From: Streptococcus merionis DSM 19192
GTDB lineage: Bacteria; Bacillota; Bacilli; Lactobacillales; Streptococcaceae
Length of the DNA stretch: 64,000 nucleotides
Assembly: GCF_000380085.1 (NCBI RefSeq)
Contig: NZ_KB904538.1
Span: forward strand, 225,995-289,994
Direction: 5' to 3'
Part shown: in pieces, positions 8,664-16,416 of the stretch
Layout: every line of letters begins with the position of its first letter
Position numbering within the stretch: the stretch's first letter is position 1
Made by a program: the position numbers and the translations under genes
Notes under the pieces: model-generated
The model's database searches: none
Told to the model about the DNA's origin: nothing
The model's input: only the letters and a program-made list of their open reading frames with translations

Positions 8664-8903
8664 TATTTTTCAAAACATTCTTACACGTTAAGAGAACTTT
8701 ATAAAACGGAATAAGATTCTATTACCACAATGTTATTTAAAGCCTTGCATCATTTTTATCTACGTTCTCAAACCATAATCTCTCAGAAATTTGTTTGATA
8801 AATCCATGTAAAAATATAGAAGACGATAATTTCTAATTCAGCAAACAAAAAATAATACGCTACAACCTCAAATTTCTTTCTATAGTCATAATTCATTTTT
8901 TAG
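8664..8903. other. AT-rich gap between ATP-grasp and MFS genes
   Basis: This 240-bp gap is unusually long for an operon otherwise spaced by less than 20 bp. It holds the 37-aa frame and the GGAGGA site of the MFS gene. No strong hairpin terminator and no clear -35/-10 pair were found by eye. Confidence 0.5.
8783..8896 (-). CDS. Candidate 37-aa hydrophobic peptide
   Basis: ATG at 8896 opens a 37-codon frame ending at TGA 8783-8785, seven bases after the ATP-grasp stop. The peptide starts MNYDYRKK and continues with a strongly hydrophobic, aromatic-rich stretch (VAYYFLFAELEIIVFYIF), so it would span a membrane once. No good ribosome site is visible, so translation would depend on coupling to the ATP-grasp gene. 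It could be a chance frame in AT-rich DNA, a small membrane partner of the exporter, or a secreted signal. Reported because it sits in a cluster governed by an Rgg-type regulator. Confidence 0.3.
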   Translation of the reverse strand: MNYDYRKKFEVVAYYFLFAELEIIVFYIFTWIYQTNF

Positions 8904-10139
8904 TTATTTAACCTGAGTTCTAGAGTATACAATCTTTTCTGAAAACATTTCTAGTTGTTCGGTTTTCTCTTGAAATTCCTTTTCATTATTACAAATAAAT
9001 CGAACGAGTAATGAATTTTCTACAATATTTTCCGATGCTTTAACATAGTCTCCAATATTGATTGTAAAGTATACACTTTCTGCCCACGGCAATTCATTTG
9101 CATCTGGAAGTATTTGGACGTATCCAGTTTGTTTATATAAAGCAAAAGTTGCAGCAATTTTTTCAGGTATCTTAACAGTTTTACCATAGTCAATATTTTC
9201 AATACTATTTGAAGAAGACATTATTTGCCAGTACTCTTTTAAAATATTGACATCGTAAACATCATTAATTAGGTCTGGAATATCTCCTCCACCAAATCGT
9301 TTTCCAACTTCACAAAGTACCACTTGTCCTTTATAAGGATCAACAAACCACTCAAAGTGAAAAGGAGTCAGCTCACCGCTTACAGAAAATTCTTTAATTA
9401 TTTTTTCACACTCCAAAAAAATCAACCTAATAAGATCAGTGTCTGAGTAAAATCTGCTTGTTCTTAACAAATAATATCCATTAGTAGAGTTCAAGGATTC
9501 CAAAAGCAGTTTAACATTATCATGAACAAAAAATCGTTTTATTGAATTTCCAATTGCATATCCATCGCAGGTAATCATGCTTTTTAATTCCACAAATTCT
9601 TCAATCATAAAATGATCTCCAAAATAACTATCATCTAACACAGTTTCTTTGTCAATTTTTCTAACACCTATACATGCTGCACCTCTTCTTGGCTTTATAA
9701 TTGCCGTATTAGTACAACTATTTTCCCAGAACATTTTTATATCATTTTCTGATTCTAACAATCTAAAATATGGTTGAGCAACAATATCCATTAAAAATGA
9801 TCGCATATAAAATTTATCTTTAAACATTAAATTTGAAACCGATTTTGTATTTTTTTCTACAAAATGGTCATTTAAAAAACCCGCCCAATCAATATACTCC
9901 TCACTCAATGTAATAACACTCTCAATCGGAAATTTCTTACTTAGAATTCTAATTCTTGATACTAAATTTGGTAAAGTATAATCTTCTAAAAATAATACTT
10001 TTGCTTTTTTTAAACCTTCTTTAATTGATTTTTCATATTTATTTTCCCGTTCTTTTGGTGCTAAAATAATAAAATCTTCATCATAAATATAGTCTAATCT
10101 AAAAATTCTAGTTGAGTACTTGTTTAAAAAAATCTTCAT
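8904..10139 (-). CDS. ATP-grasp carboxylate-amine ligase
   Basis: A 411-residue protein with ATP-grasp architecture. It has a pre-ATP-grasp N-terminal domain (1-100), FKDKFYMRSFL (106-116), the ATP-binding IIKPRRGAACIGV (147-159) and the hinge MIEEFV (178-183). The metal/ATP site is HFE (261-263) and CEVGKRFGGG (276-285). The usual Asn after the metal-binding Glu (E-x-N) is Gly here, as in many ligases of the E-x-x-R-x-GGG type. These enzymes activate a carboxylate as an acyl phosphate and join it to an amine or thiol, for example in dipeptide formation. The substrates are unknown. It lies 17 bp downstream of the acetyltransferase gene and is the likely core biosynthetic enzyme of the cluster. 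The start is ATG at 10139, with AAAGGA about 11 bases upstream. Confidence 0.85.
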   Translation of the reverse strand: MKIFLNKYSTRIFRLDYIYDEDFIILAPKERENKYEKSIKEGLKKAKVLFLEDYTLPNLVSRIRILSKKFPIESVITLSEEYIDWAGFLNDHFVEKNTKSVSNLMFKDKFYMRSFLMDIVAQPYFRLLESENDIKMFWENSCTNTAIIKPRRGAACIGVRKIDKETVLDDSYFGDHFMIEEFVELKSMITCDGYAIGNSIKRFFVHDNVKLLLESLNSTNGYYLLRTSRFYSDTDLIRLIFLECEKIIKEFSVSGELTPFHFEWFVDPYKGQVVLCEVGKRFGGGDIPDLINDVYDVNILKEYWQIMSSSNSIENIDYGKTVKIPEKIAATFALYKQTGYVQILPDANELPWAESVYFTINIGDYVKASENIVENSLLVRFICNNEKEFQEKTEQLEMFSEKIVYSRTQVK

Positions 10140-10156
10140 TATAATTTTTTCCTTTC

Positions 10157-10648
10157 TTAACTATAGCTTCTAATTTTTTGTGCTGGAACACCCGCTATTA
10201 CACTTCCCTCTTCAAAACTTTTTAATACAACTGCATTAGCACCAATTTTACAAGAATGGCCAATTCTTACACTCCCTAATATTTTTGCACCAGCCCCAAT
10301 ATCTACACCTGACTCAATTATTGCAAATGTTGGTTCACCTTGATGTTTTACCCCTATTGTTACATCATTTCTAATAATTACACCGGAACCAATAATAGTA
10401 TTTCTATTAATCATAATTCCGTAAGGATGAAATAAAGAAATACCTGGTTCAATTTTTATAGTTCGGGGAAAATGGCAGTGTAATAATCCTTCTATAACTA
10501 TTAAATCTCCTAAAAAATATGGAATTAATAATAGAAATTTTATTATTGAAAATAACGGCAATCTATCAATAAATTGTCCATATCTGAATATAATCAAAAG
10601 TATCCATGACCAAAAATGATGGTTTACTTTTAAGTCTTGTATTAACAT
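10157..10648 (-). CDS. Serine acetyltransferase-like hexapeptide-repeat acyltransferase
   Basis: The 163-residue protein has a hydrophobic N-terminal half (residues 12-55). A left-handed beta-helix of hexapeptide repeats follows (about 60-155), ending in GSVIAGVPAQKI. HPYGIMIN (74-81) corresponds to the catalytic HTYGIVI-type segment of CysE-like enzymes, with the family His retained. It lacks the long N-terminal helical domain of housekeeping CysE. In this it resembles short acyltransferases in polysaccharide and natural-product loci. It would acetylate a hydroxyl of serine or of a related intermediate; the acceptor is not known. It lies between the HAD and ATP-grasp genes with gaps of 9 and 17 bp, so co-transcription is near certain. 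Confidence 0.82.
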   Translation of the reverse strand: MLIQDLKVNHHFWSWILLIIFRYGQFIDRLPLFSIIKFLLLIPYFLGDLIVIEGLLHCHFPRTIKIEPGISLFHPYGIMINRNTIIGSGVIIRNDVTIGVKHQGEPTFAIIESGVDIGAGAKILGSVRIGHSCKIGANAVVLKSFEEGSVIAGVPAQKIRSYS

Positions 10649-10657
10649 AATTTTCCC

Positions 10658-11314
10658 CTACAATGCTCGCATCACTTCATAAAAATTCTTGTGAAAAAAT
10701 TTTATAGTACCTATCTTCAGATAATCTGAGAATAGAAATTCACTAATGCAGTGAGTTTCAATATGATTCACTTTAGCCGAACTAATTCCTGCATAAGAGT
10801 CTTCAAAAGCAATAATATTAGATTGCTGTATACCATAATATTCAATTATTTTTTTATAAGGCTCTGAACTCGGTTTATGCTCTATTGTATCTTCATAAGC
10901 AACTATCTTATCAAAATAATGAATAATATCTAAATAATTAAGTATTGCTTCAATTCGATTTCGCGGTGATGATGAACATATAGCTAACTTATATTTCGGA
11001 AAAGTATATTCTAAAAACTCTTTTACTCCTGGGAGAAGGGTTATGGTAGAGGATTCGATCATATCCTGAATATACCTTTCCCTATATTTTCTCACTTGTT
11101 TTAATAATTTAAAGCTAATTCCCTGACTTTGTAGTATGCTATCAACTTCCTCAATAGACTTACCCGAAAAGCTACGTAACAACTCTTCAGATACTTTTAC
11201 AGAGTATGTTTTGAATGCTATTACCCAGCCCTGTAAGTAAATTTTCTCAGTATTCACTAGTAATCCATCGAAATCAAATATAATAACTTTTTTATTATTC
11301 AATAATCCTTTCAT
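10658..11314 (-). CDS. HAD-IA phosphatase / beta-phosphoglucomutase-like
   Basis: The 218-residue protein has motif I FDFDGLLVNTE (nucleophile Asp14, acid/base Asp16) and a helical cap at 20-85. Motif II is CSSSPRN (Ser114/Ser115), motif III Lys147 is in EHKPSSEPY, and motif IV is FEDSYAGISSA (Glu171, Asp172). This is the layout of the beta-phosphoglucomutase/DOG phosphatase subfamily. All catalytic residues are present, so it should be active. It would remove or shift a phosphate on a pathway intermediate. Its start overlaps the stop of the 72-codon gene by four bases (ATGA), which suggests translational coupling. Confidence 0.85.
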   Translation of the reverse strand: MKGLLNNKKVIIFDFDGLLVNTEKIYLQGWVIAFKTYSVKVSEELLRSFSGKSIEEVDSILQSQGISFKLLKQVRKYRERYIQDMIESSTITLLPGVKEFLEYTFPKYKLAICSSSPRNRIEAILNYLDIIHYFDKIVAYEDTIEHKPSSEPYKKIIEYYGIQQSNIIAFEDSYAGISSAKVNHIETHCISEFLFSDYLKIGTIKFFHKNFYEVMRAL

Positions 11315-11529
11315 ACTAATTCACCTAAAACCCAACTTAATATATTCTCCCAAATATTTTCGATACTTTTCCAATCCCAGCTATCAATTTGTTCAACAAA
11401 ATCAGTAATTAACTTCTTATCAGACTCATCTAATTCACTAAATGGTAAAACTGATAAGATACGAAAAATTAAACAGTATTTCAACTTTCTAACATTACAT
11501 ATTTGATTAATACTATAAATTTTCTTCAT
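11311..11529 (-). CDS. 72-aa protein of unknown function, first gene of accessory operon
   Basis: I do not recognise this protein. It has a strong AAGGAAG site seven bases before ATG 11529 and a four-base overlap with the next gene, so it is very likely translated. It starts MKKIYSINQICNVRKLKYC, then has a short hydrophobic stretch (LIFRILSVLPF, residues 19-30). An acidic, Trp-containing helical tail follows (SELDESDKKLITDFVEQ, then three Trp between 51 and 66), ending WVLGELV. It could be a small carrier or adaptor protein, a regulator, or a peptide substrate for the ATP-grasp ligase. No leader/core boundary or carrier-protein Ser motif is evident. Position directly behind the shared operator suggests it is the most highly expressed gene of the set. 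Confidence 0.7.
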   Translation of the reverse strand: MKKIYSINQICNVRKLKYCLIFRILSVLPFSELDESDKKLITDFVEQIDSWDWKSIENIWENILSWVLGELV

Positions 11530-11548
11530 GCTCAGACTTCCTTTTAGT

Positions 11549-11574
11549 TTTTATTTATTGTACAATAAATAAAA
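11549..11574. promoter_or_regulatory. Perfect 26-bp palindrome between regulator and operon
   Basis: Thirteen bases on each side of 11561/11562 are exact reverse complements, with core TTATTGTACAATAA. It fills the centre of the 81-bp gap between the divergent 72-aa gene and the Rgg-type gene. TACAAT inside it can serve as a -10 on either strand, with no decent -35 on either side. That fits promoters needing an activator, or repression by a dimer bound at the site. It is the prime candidate operator of the adjacent regulator. Confidence 0.75.
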
Positions 11575-11610
11575 TTAATTCTTTTATTTGTTGGGAAAAT
11601 GGGAAAAATC

Positions 11611-12462
11611 ATGAAATCAAAACTTGGCATCATACTTAGAAAAGTCCGCAAAGGAAAGCAGGTCAGTCTCTGCTCTGTTGCAGATGAGTACCTTTCTAAA
11701 TCTCAAATATCACGATTTGAACGTGGAGAATCAGAAATATCATGTATTAGGCTTATCAATATTCTAGACAAGTTGCACATTACTTTGGATGAGTTTCTAA
11801 TTCTACATGATCGAGACTATACCCAAACTGAGTCATTTACTAACTTGGTACAGTACATTCGTAAACAGTATTCGTTACAAAATATCAATAATATAAAATC
11901 ACTACTTTCTGCCCCCTCAAATTTCACTTTAAATTCTTTTGAAAAAACAATGGTAAAATCAATTCTATATACAATGGATTCAACTATTTTTCCATCAGAT
12001 GAAGAATTACTTCAATTGACAGATTATCTCTTCAAAGTTGAAAAATGGGGTTACTATGAGATCATTTTATTAGGTAACTGTGTACGAACAATTAACTACA
12101 ATTCCTACTTCCTATTGACAAAGGAAATGTTAAATAATTACATCTACTCTTCATTAAATAAAACTAATAAACGAATTGTCACTCAGCTTGCTATCAATTG
12201 TTTAATCCTTAGCATAGATATGAAAGAATTTACTAATTGCTCCTATTTAATTGATGAGATAAAAGCGTTGTTAGATAATGAATTAAACTTTTATGAACAG
12301 ACAGTTTTTCTCTATGCAACTGGTTACTTTGAATTTAAGCGTCGCCAATCAACTAGTGGAATTGAAAAAATGAAACAGGCCATACAAGTACTTGATATTT
12401 TAAGAGAAGACAAGTTAAAATTACACTATACTAACCATTTTGATAAACTGGTAAACAAATAA
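11611..12462 (+). CDS. Rgg/GadR/MutR-family transcriptional regulator
   Basis: About 283 residues: an N-terminal XRE-type helix-turn-helix ([16 protein letters not shown], then [16 protein letters not shown], residues 4-50 from the chosen start) and a long helical C-terminal domain. This is the usual Rgg size and layout. Rgg proteins of Gram-positives bind short secreted peptides imported by the oligopeptide permease and activate or repress adjacent genes. ATG 11611 is preferred because GGGA lies six bases upstream and family members begin at this point; ATG 11599 in frame is an alternative. It is divergent from the biosynthetic operon and shares an 81-bp control region containing a 26-bp palindrome. 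No typical short hydrophobic pheromone gene was found beside it. Confidence 0.88.
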   Translation: MKSKLGIILRKVRKGKQVSLCSVADEYLSKSQISRFERGESEISCIRLINILDKLHITLDEFLILHDRDYTQTESFTNLVQYIRKQYSLQNINNIKSLLSAPSNFTLNSFEKTMVKSILYTMDSTIFPSDEELLQLTDYLFKVEKWGYYEIILLGNCVRTINYNSYFLLTKEMLNNYIYSSLNKTNKRIVTQLAINCLILSIDMKEFTNCSYLIDEIKALLDNELNFYEQTVFLYATGYFEFKRRQSTSGIEKMKQAIQVLDILREDKLKLHYTNHFDKLVNK

Positions 12463-12566
12463 TAAATGAAACTATTCTCTACCTTTTAACTATTTACAAA
12501 TCAAAGGTGTCTCAACGAAAATGTGGCTTCCCTCTTGACCTTGAGTCCGTATCTACAGACAGTTAA

Positions 12567-12602
12567 AAAGCCTTGGAAACAACTAATTCCAAGGCTTTCT
12601 TT
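12567..12602 (+). terminator. Terminator of the Rgg-type gene
   Basis: AAAGCCTTGGAA pairs perfectly with TTCCAAGGCTTT across an eight-base loop and is followed by CTTTG. It sits 105 bp after the regulator stop and close to the right border of the insert (about 12635). Confidence 0.85.
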
Positions 12603-12635
12603 GTATTCTATTGTATCAATTACCTTATTCTGATT

Positions 12636-12736
12636 TCTGTTGCGATTAGTTTTATCATATCAACACCACACTCTCAACAAGGAAATATTACTTTTATTAT
12701 ACCACGAAAGACAAAAAAACGCCCAAGACTGGACGT
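12636..12736. repeat. 101-bp direct repeat, right copy (HAD start remnant)
   Basis: Second copy of 7208-7308 in the same orientation. Read on the minus strand it has the terminator hairpin, TGGTATAAT, leader, ATG and the codons MIKLIAT. Homology to the HAD gene then stops and the frame closes after five unrelated codons. It is a decapitated start region left at the edge of the insert. Its promoter looks functional and points back into the 3' end of the regulator gene. Confidence 0.92.
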
Positions 12737-12814
12737 TTTTACGGAGAATGTCAGAACCTGTTTTCACAGCTCAATTGCTGTCCTGCAAGATGGCTTTTTC
12801 TGCTACTATTTGCG

Positions 12815-12854
12815 TTTTTTGCGGGGGCTGAACTTGGTCAAGCCCCCCAAAAAA
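12815..12854 (-). terminator. Intrinsic terminator of smc
   Basis: On the minus strand GGGGGGCTTGA pairs with TTCAGCCCCC. A-runs and T-runs on either side give the transcript a tail of six U. It lies just after the smc stop, so the vic-rnc-smc transcript ends here rather than entering the accessory cluster. Confidence 0.8.
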
Positions 12855-12880
12855 TTCAAAACACATCACTTATGAGATTC

Positions 12881-15800
12881 TTATTCCTGCTCCAAATCCT
12901 TTAGCTTGACTGAGACGATTTTAGACACACCAGATTCTTGCATGGTTACCCCATACATAGCATCAGCCGCAGCCATGGTTCCTTTTCGGTGGGTCACGAC
13001 GATAAACTGGCTAGACTTATCAAAGCGGTTGAGATAGTCTCCAAATCGCTTGACATTGGCCTCATCAAGCGCTGCTTCCACCTCGTCCAGAATGACGAAA
13101 GGAATGGTCTTAACACGGATAATGGCAAATAGCAGAGCGAGAGCCGATAGGGCTTTCTCACCACCAGACATGAGGTTGAGGGACTGAATCTTCTTACCAG
13201 GAGGTTGCACGGAAATCTCAATCCCTGCAGAAAGCAAGTCCGATGCCGTCAAAATTAGATCCGCAGAACCACCGCCAAACATCTGTTGGAAGGTTTGTTG
13301 GAAGGAAACGCGAATCGCCTCAAAGGTTTCTTGGAAGCGCTCCTTGACCTCCTGATCCATCTCCTGAATGGTCTCCAGCAAGAGATTTTTAGCCGAAAGA
13401 AGATCGTCTCTCTGGCCATTGAGGAAAGTCAAACGCTCACTCACTTCTTCAAACTGAGCAATAGCCTCCAAATTGATAGGACCTAATCGACGAATCTTGC
13501 CTTCCAACTGCTTGAGAGCTTGCTCGGCCTCAACAAGATTTTCCAAAGTTTCGGCCTGACTTTCTGCTGCCTCAAAACTGAGTTGAAATTGCTCTGTCAG
13601 ATTTCCTAAGAGGCCTTTCAGATGGTCTGACAGATGCTCAATGTCTGTTTCTAGCTTGGTCTGACGGCGGATCATATCCTCATTCTTACTTCTGGCTTCT
13701 GCCATACGAGTCGCCAAATCTTCAGACTGACCATCAATATCTTCCAGTTCAAAGCGATGACGAATTTGCTCTTGTTGCAGAATTTCCCTACGCTTTTGAC
13801 TCTCTGCCAACTGGTTGCTGAAGCGCTCCTTATCCTCAGAAGTTAACTGACTGGTCTTACTAGCAATGACACTTTCCAAGGCAGAAATCTCATCTGATAG
13901 ACGGCCTAATTCTTGCTTAAGACGGTTTTGCTCGGTCTGAGCAAAGCGAGCCTCTCCCTGAACTTGACTTTCTTCTACACGCTTTTGAGAGAGAGACGTG
14001 TTGAGCTCGTTCAAGCGAGCTTCCACCGCATCCTTATCACCTTTTACCTGATCAATTTGCTGGGTAATGGCTTCCTTGCTCTCAGCAATTTCTGCCAAGA
14101 TTTGCTTGAGCGATAGACGCTCCTTATCCAAGTCAGCCAGACCTTCAAGACCAGTTTCCTGAGCTTGCAAGGCTAGCTGAGTTTCTAAATCCGATACTTG
14201 CGTGATCTTAGCTTCCAAGGCAAGGACTGCCTTTTGTTCAGCCAAACGAGCGGTTTCACCTTGAGATTTCAACTCAGTCAGCACTTCCTCCTGAGCTTGA
14301 AGATTCGTTTGATGCTCAGCTACTTGATTTTCCAAGTCTTTCAGATGACCTTGCAAATCAGCAATAGCAACTTGTAGTTGATCTAACTCAGGTTTAATAA
14401 AGCTACTGTTGTTTTGGCGGTTAGCACCACCTGCGTAGGCACCGCCAGGGCGAATCTCAGAACCATCTAGGGTCACAATACGCACCTGAAAACGACTAGA
14501 ACGCGCAGCTTGATTAGCCTGCTCCAGAGTTTCAAAAATAGCTGTGAGCCCTAGTAAATTTTGGAAGATATTAGCATGAGAGGGGTCATATTGAACAAGA
14601 TCAACAGCCAAACCTAAAAAGCCGGGCTGCTGACTGATACTAGTCATGTGATGATCAGCCAAATGACGAGGTTTTATGGTGGTCAAGGGTAAGAAGGTCG
14701 CACGCCCCTGACGGTTTTTCTTGAGAAAAGCAATGGCACGAGTAGCCGCTGACTCATCTGCCACGATGATGTTTTGGGCAGCCCCACTAAGCGCAATCTC
14801 AAGCGCAGTCTGATATTTAGTATCAAAGGTTAGGTGCTCACTAACCGCACCCACAATACCGCCGAGGCGTTCAGCTTCTTGCAAAACACTACGAACCCCA
14901 GCGTAAAAATGACTATGACTTTTGAGGATATGCTGGAGGCTCTGCTCACGCGCTTGCTTGGATTTGACCTGATCCATAAGATCAAACATCGTCGCCTGAG
15001 CCTGCTGATAAGCTTGACGGAGTGTTGCTTGTTTCTGCGTTTCAGCTTGGTAGCTAGCCAGCAAATCTTGAACTTGCGTCTTGGCTTGATCCGCCTGAGC
15101 CTGCTGAGTTGATAATTCCTGACGAGCCGCTTCTAAATCTGTCTGGAGCTTGACCAACTCTGCTGACTGGCTTTCAGAGGCCTGACGGAGGTAATCTGCT
15201 TGCTTATCCAAAGCTGTCAACTGATTGGACTTGTCCGCTTCCTCCTGCATCAGAAGGACAAATTTTTCCCTGAGTGCCTCGATGACCGTATCAGGATCCT
15301 CTGCAAAATTCTGAATTTCCTCGGTCAATCGAACAATTTGGTTTTCTAGTTCAGCTAGTTGCTGAGCTGTCGCAGTAACAAGTTCACTCTTTTCGACCCA
15401 TTCTGACTGCACAGCTTCTTGGCGTTCTTTCAAACCTGCCAAACGTTCCTGAGCCTCTGCCTTACTAGCAGCATTTTGGTTGGCTTCCAAATCGTAAAGG
15501 GCAATCTTACCTTCCAAGTCAGCAATCAAGCCTGTCAGTTGAACCATGTCTGCCTGTAGCGTTTCCCCCTTGGTCTGCAACTGATGACGTTTCTGTTTGA
15601 GGGCTTGGTTTTCAGCTTCCATCTGATCTCGCTGACCATAATAAGCCTGAAGGTCTGCTTGAACAGCCATCAAGGCTTCTTCTTGCTGGGTCAATTGACC
15701 TTTTCCGGCCTTGATTTGAGCGACCAAAACATTGAGATAGAGCTTCTGGCGCTCCTCATCTAAAGTTAAAAATTGCTTAGCCGTCTCGGCTTGTCTAGCC

Positions 15801-16414
15801 AGCGGAGCGACTTGCCCATCCAGCTCATAAATAATATCTTCTAAACGATCCAGATTGTCCTGAGTTTGATTAAGCTTACTTTGAGTTTCTTTCTTACGCG
15901 TTTTATACTTGAGGACACCGGCTGCTTCTTCAAAGATGGCACGACGTTCTTCTGGTTTCGAGTTAAAAATAGCCTCAACCCGTCCTTGGGAGATAATAGA
16001 GAAAGAATCGCGTCCTAGACCCGTATCCATAAAGAGGTCATGAACATCACGCAGCCGAACCTTTTTGCCATTAATCAGGTATTCACTATCACCGTTACGG
16101 TAGATCTGGCGTTCTACCTTTATTTCAGAAGCTTGATCCTTGATAAAATGATCCTTGTTATCCAAGACAACAGTGACTGAGGCAAAGTTTAAGGGTTTGC
16201 GATTTTCTGTCCCTGCAAAGATGACATCGGGCATTTTACCACCGCGAAGGCTTTTAGCTGAAGATTCTCCCAAAGCCCACCGCAAGCTTTCTGTAATATT
16301 GGACTTGCCTGAGCCATTAGGCCCGACTACCGCTGTCACACCCTGATCAAAGACCACCTTGGTCTTGTCTGCAAAGGACTTGAAGCCCTGCATTTGAATT
16401 TCTTTTAAGTACAT
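12881..16414 (-). CDS. smc: Chromosome partition protein Smc
   Basis: The 1177-residue SMC ATPase organises and segregates the chromosome together with ScpA/ScpB. The N-terminal Walker A VVGPNGSGKSNITESLRWALG starts near residue 29. Two long coiled coils (about 170-500 and 670-1000) flank a hinge that includes GGIVGAVSEHL and the glycine-rich SEIRPGGAYAGG. The C-terminal signature is LMSGGEKALSALALLFAI, with Walker B PFVILDEVEAALDE. It is full length and intact. It begins 2 bp after the rnc stop (co-transcription). Downstream, where streptococci usually have the HAD-ftsY genes, the accessory cluster is inserted. Confidence 0.97.
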   Translation of the reverse strand: MYLKEIQMQGFKSFADKTKVVFDQGVTAVVGPNGSGKSNITESLRWALGESSAKSLRGGKMPDVIFAGTENRKPLNFASVTVVLDNKDHFIKDQASEIKVERQIYRNGDSEYLINGKKVRLRDVHDLFMDTGLGRDSFSIISQGRVEAIFNSKPEERRAIFEEAAGVLKYKTRKKETQSKLNQTQDNLDRLEDIIYELDGQVAPLARQAETAKQFLTLDEERQKLYLNVLVAQIKAGKGQLTQQEEALMAVQADLQAYYGQRDQMEAENQALKQKRHQLQTKGETLQADMVQLTGLIADLEGKIALYDLEANQNAASKAEAQERLAGLKERQEAVQSEWVEKSELVTATAQQLAELENQIVRLTEEIQNFAEDPDTVIEALREKFVLLMQEEADKSNQLTALDKQADYLRQASESQSAELVKLQTDLEAARQELSTQQAQADQAKTQVQDLLASYQAETQKQATLRQAYQQAQATMFDLMDQVKSKQAREQSLQHILKSHSHFYAGVRSVLQEAERLGGIVGAVSEHLTFDTKYQTALEIALSGAAQNIIVADESAATRAIAFLKKNRQGRATFLPLTTIKPRHLADHHMTSISQQPGFLGLAVDLVQYDPSHANIFQNLLGLTAIFETLEQANQAARSSRFQVRIVTLDGSEIRPGGAYAGGANRQNNSSFIKPELDQLQVAIADLQGHLKDLENQVAEHQTNLQAQEEVLTELKSQGETARLAEQKAVLALEAKITQVSDLETQLALQAQETGLEGLADLDKERLSLKQILAEIAESKEAITQQIDQVKGDKDAVEARLNELNTSLSQKRVEESQVQGEARFAQTEQNRLKQELGRLSDEISALESVIASKTSQLTSEDKERFSNQLAESQKRREILQQEQIRHRFELEDIDGQSEDLATRMAEARSKNEDMIRRQTKLETDIEHLSDHLKGLLGNLTEQFQLSFEAAESQAETLENLVEAEQALKQLEGKIRRLGPINLEAIAQFEEVSERLTFLNGQRDDLLSAKNLLLETIQEMDQEVKERFQETFEAIRVSFQQTFQQMFGGGSADLILTASDLLSAGIEISVQPPGKKIQSLNLMSGGEKALSALALLFAIIRVKTIPFVILDEVEAALDEANVKRFGDYLNRFDKSSQFIVVTHRKGTMAAADAMYGVTMQESGVSKIVSVKLKDLEQE

Positions 16415-16416
16415 GC

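Larger units (their letters stand above)
12463..12880. other. Right border region of accessory cluster
   Basis: Between the regulator stop and the smc stop lie the regulator terminator, the right direct repeat, a short piece resembling the CCTGTATTCA repeat family (12757-12800) and the smc terminator. No protein-coding frame is supported. Confidence 0.6.

Noticed and set aside
11311..11529. Graspetide-type precursor peptide for the ATP-grasp enzyme
   Set aside because: No repeated Thr/Ser-Glu/Asp core motif or conserved leader is visible, and the ATP-grasp protein is of the 400-residue small-molecule ligase type. Kept only as a weak idea.
11530..12640. A classical short hydrophobic pheromone (SHP) gene beside the Rgg-type regulator
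   Set aside because: Both strands of the gaps on either side were read. Only very short frames (for example seven codons after the regulator stop) exist, with no basic start plus hydrophobic C-terminal pattern.
12573..12875. 100-codon plus-strand frame right of the regulator
   Set aside because: It covers the regulator terminator, the direct repeat and the smc terminator; it has no ribosome site and no family resemblance.
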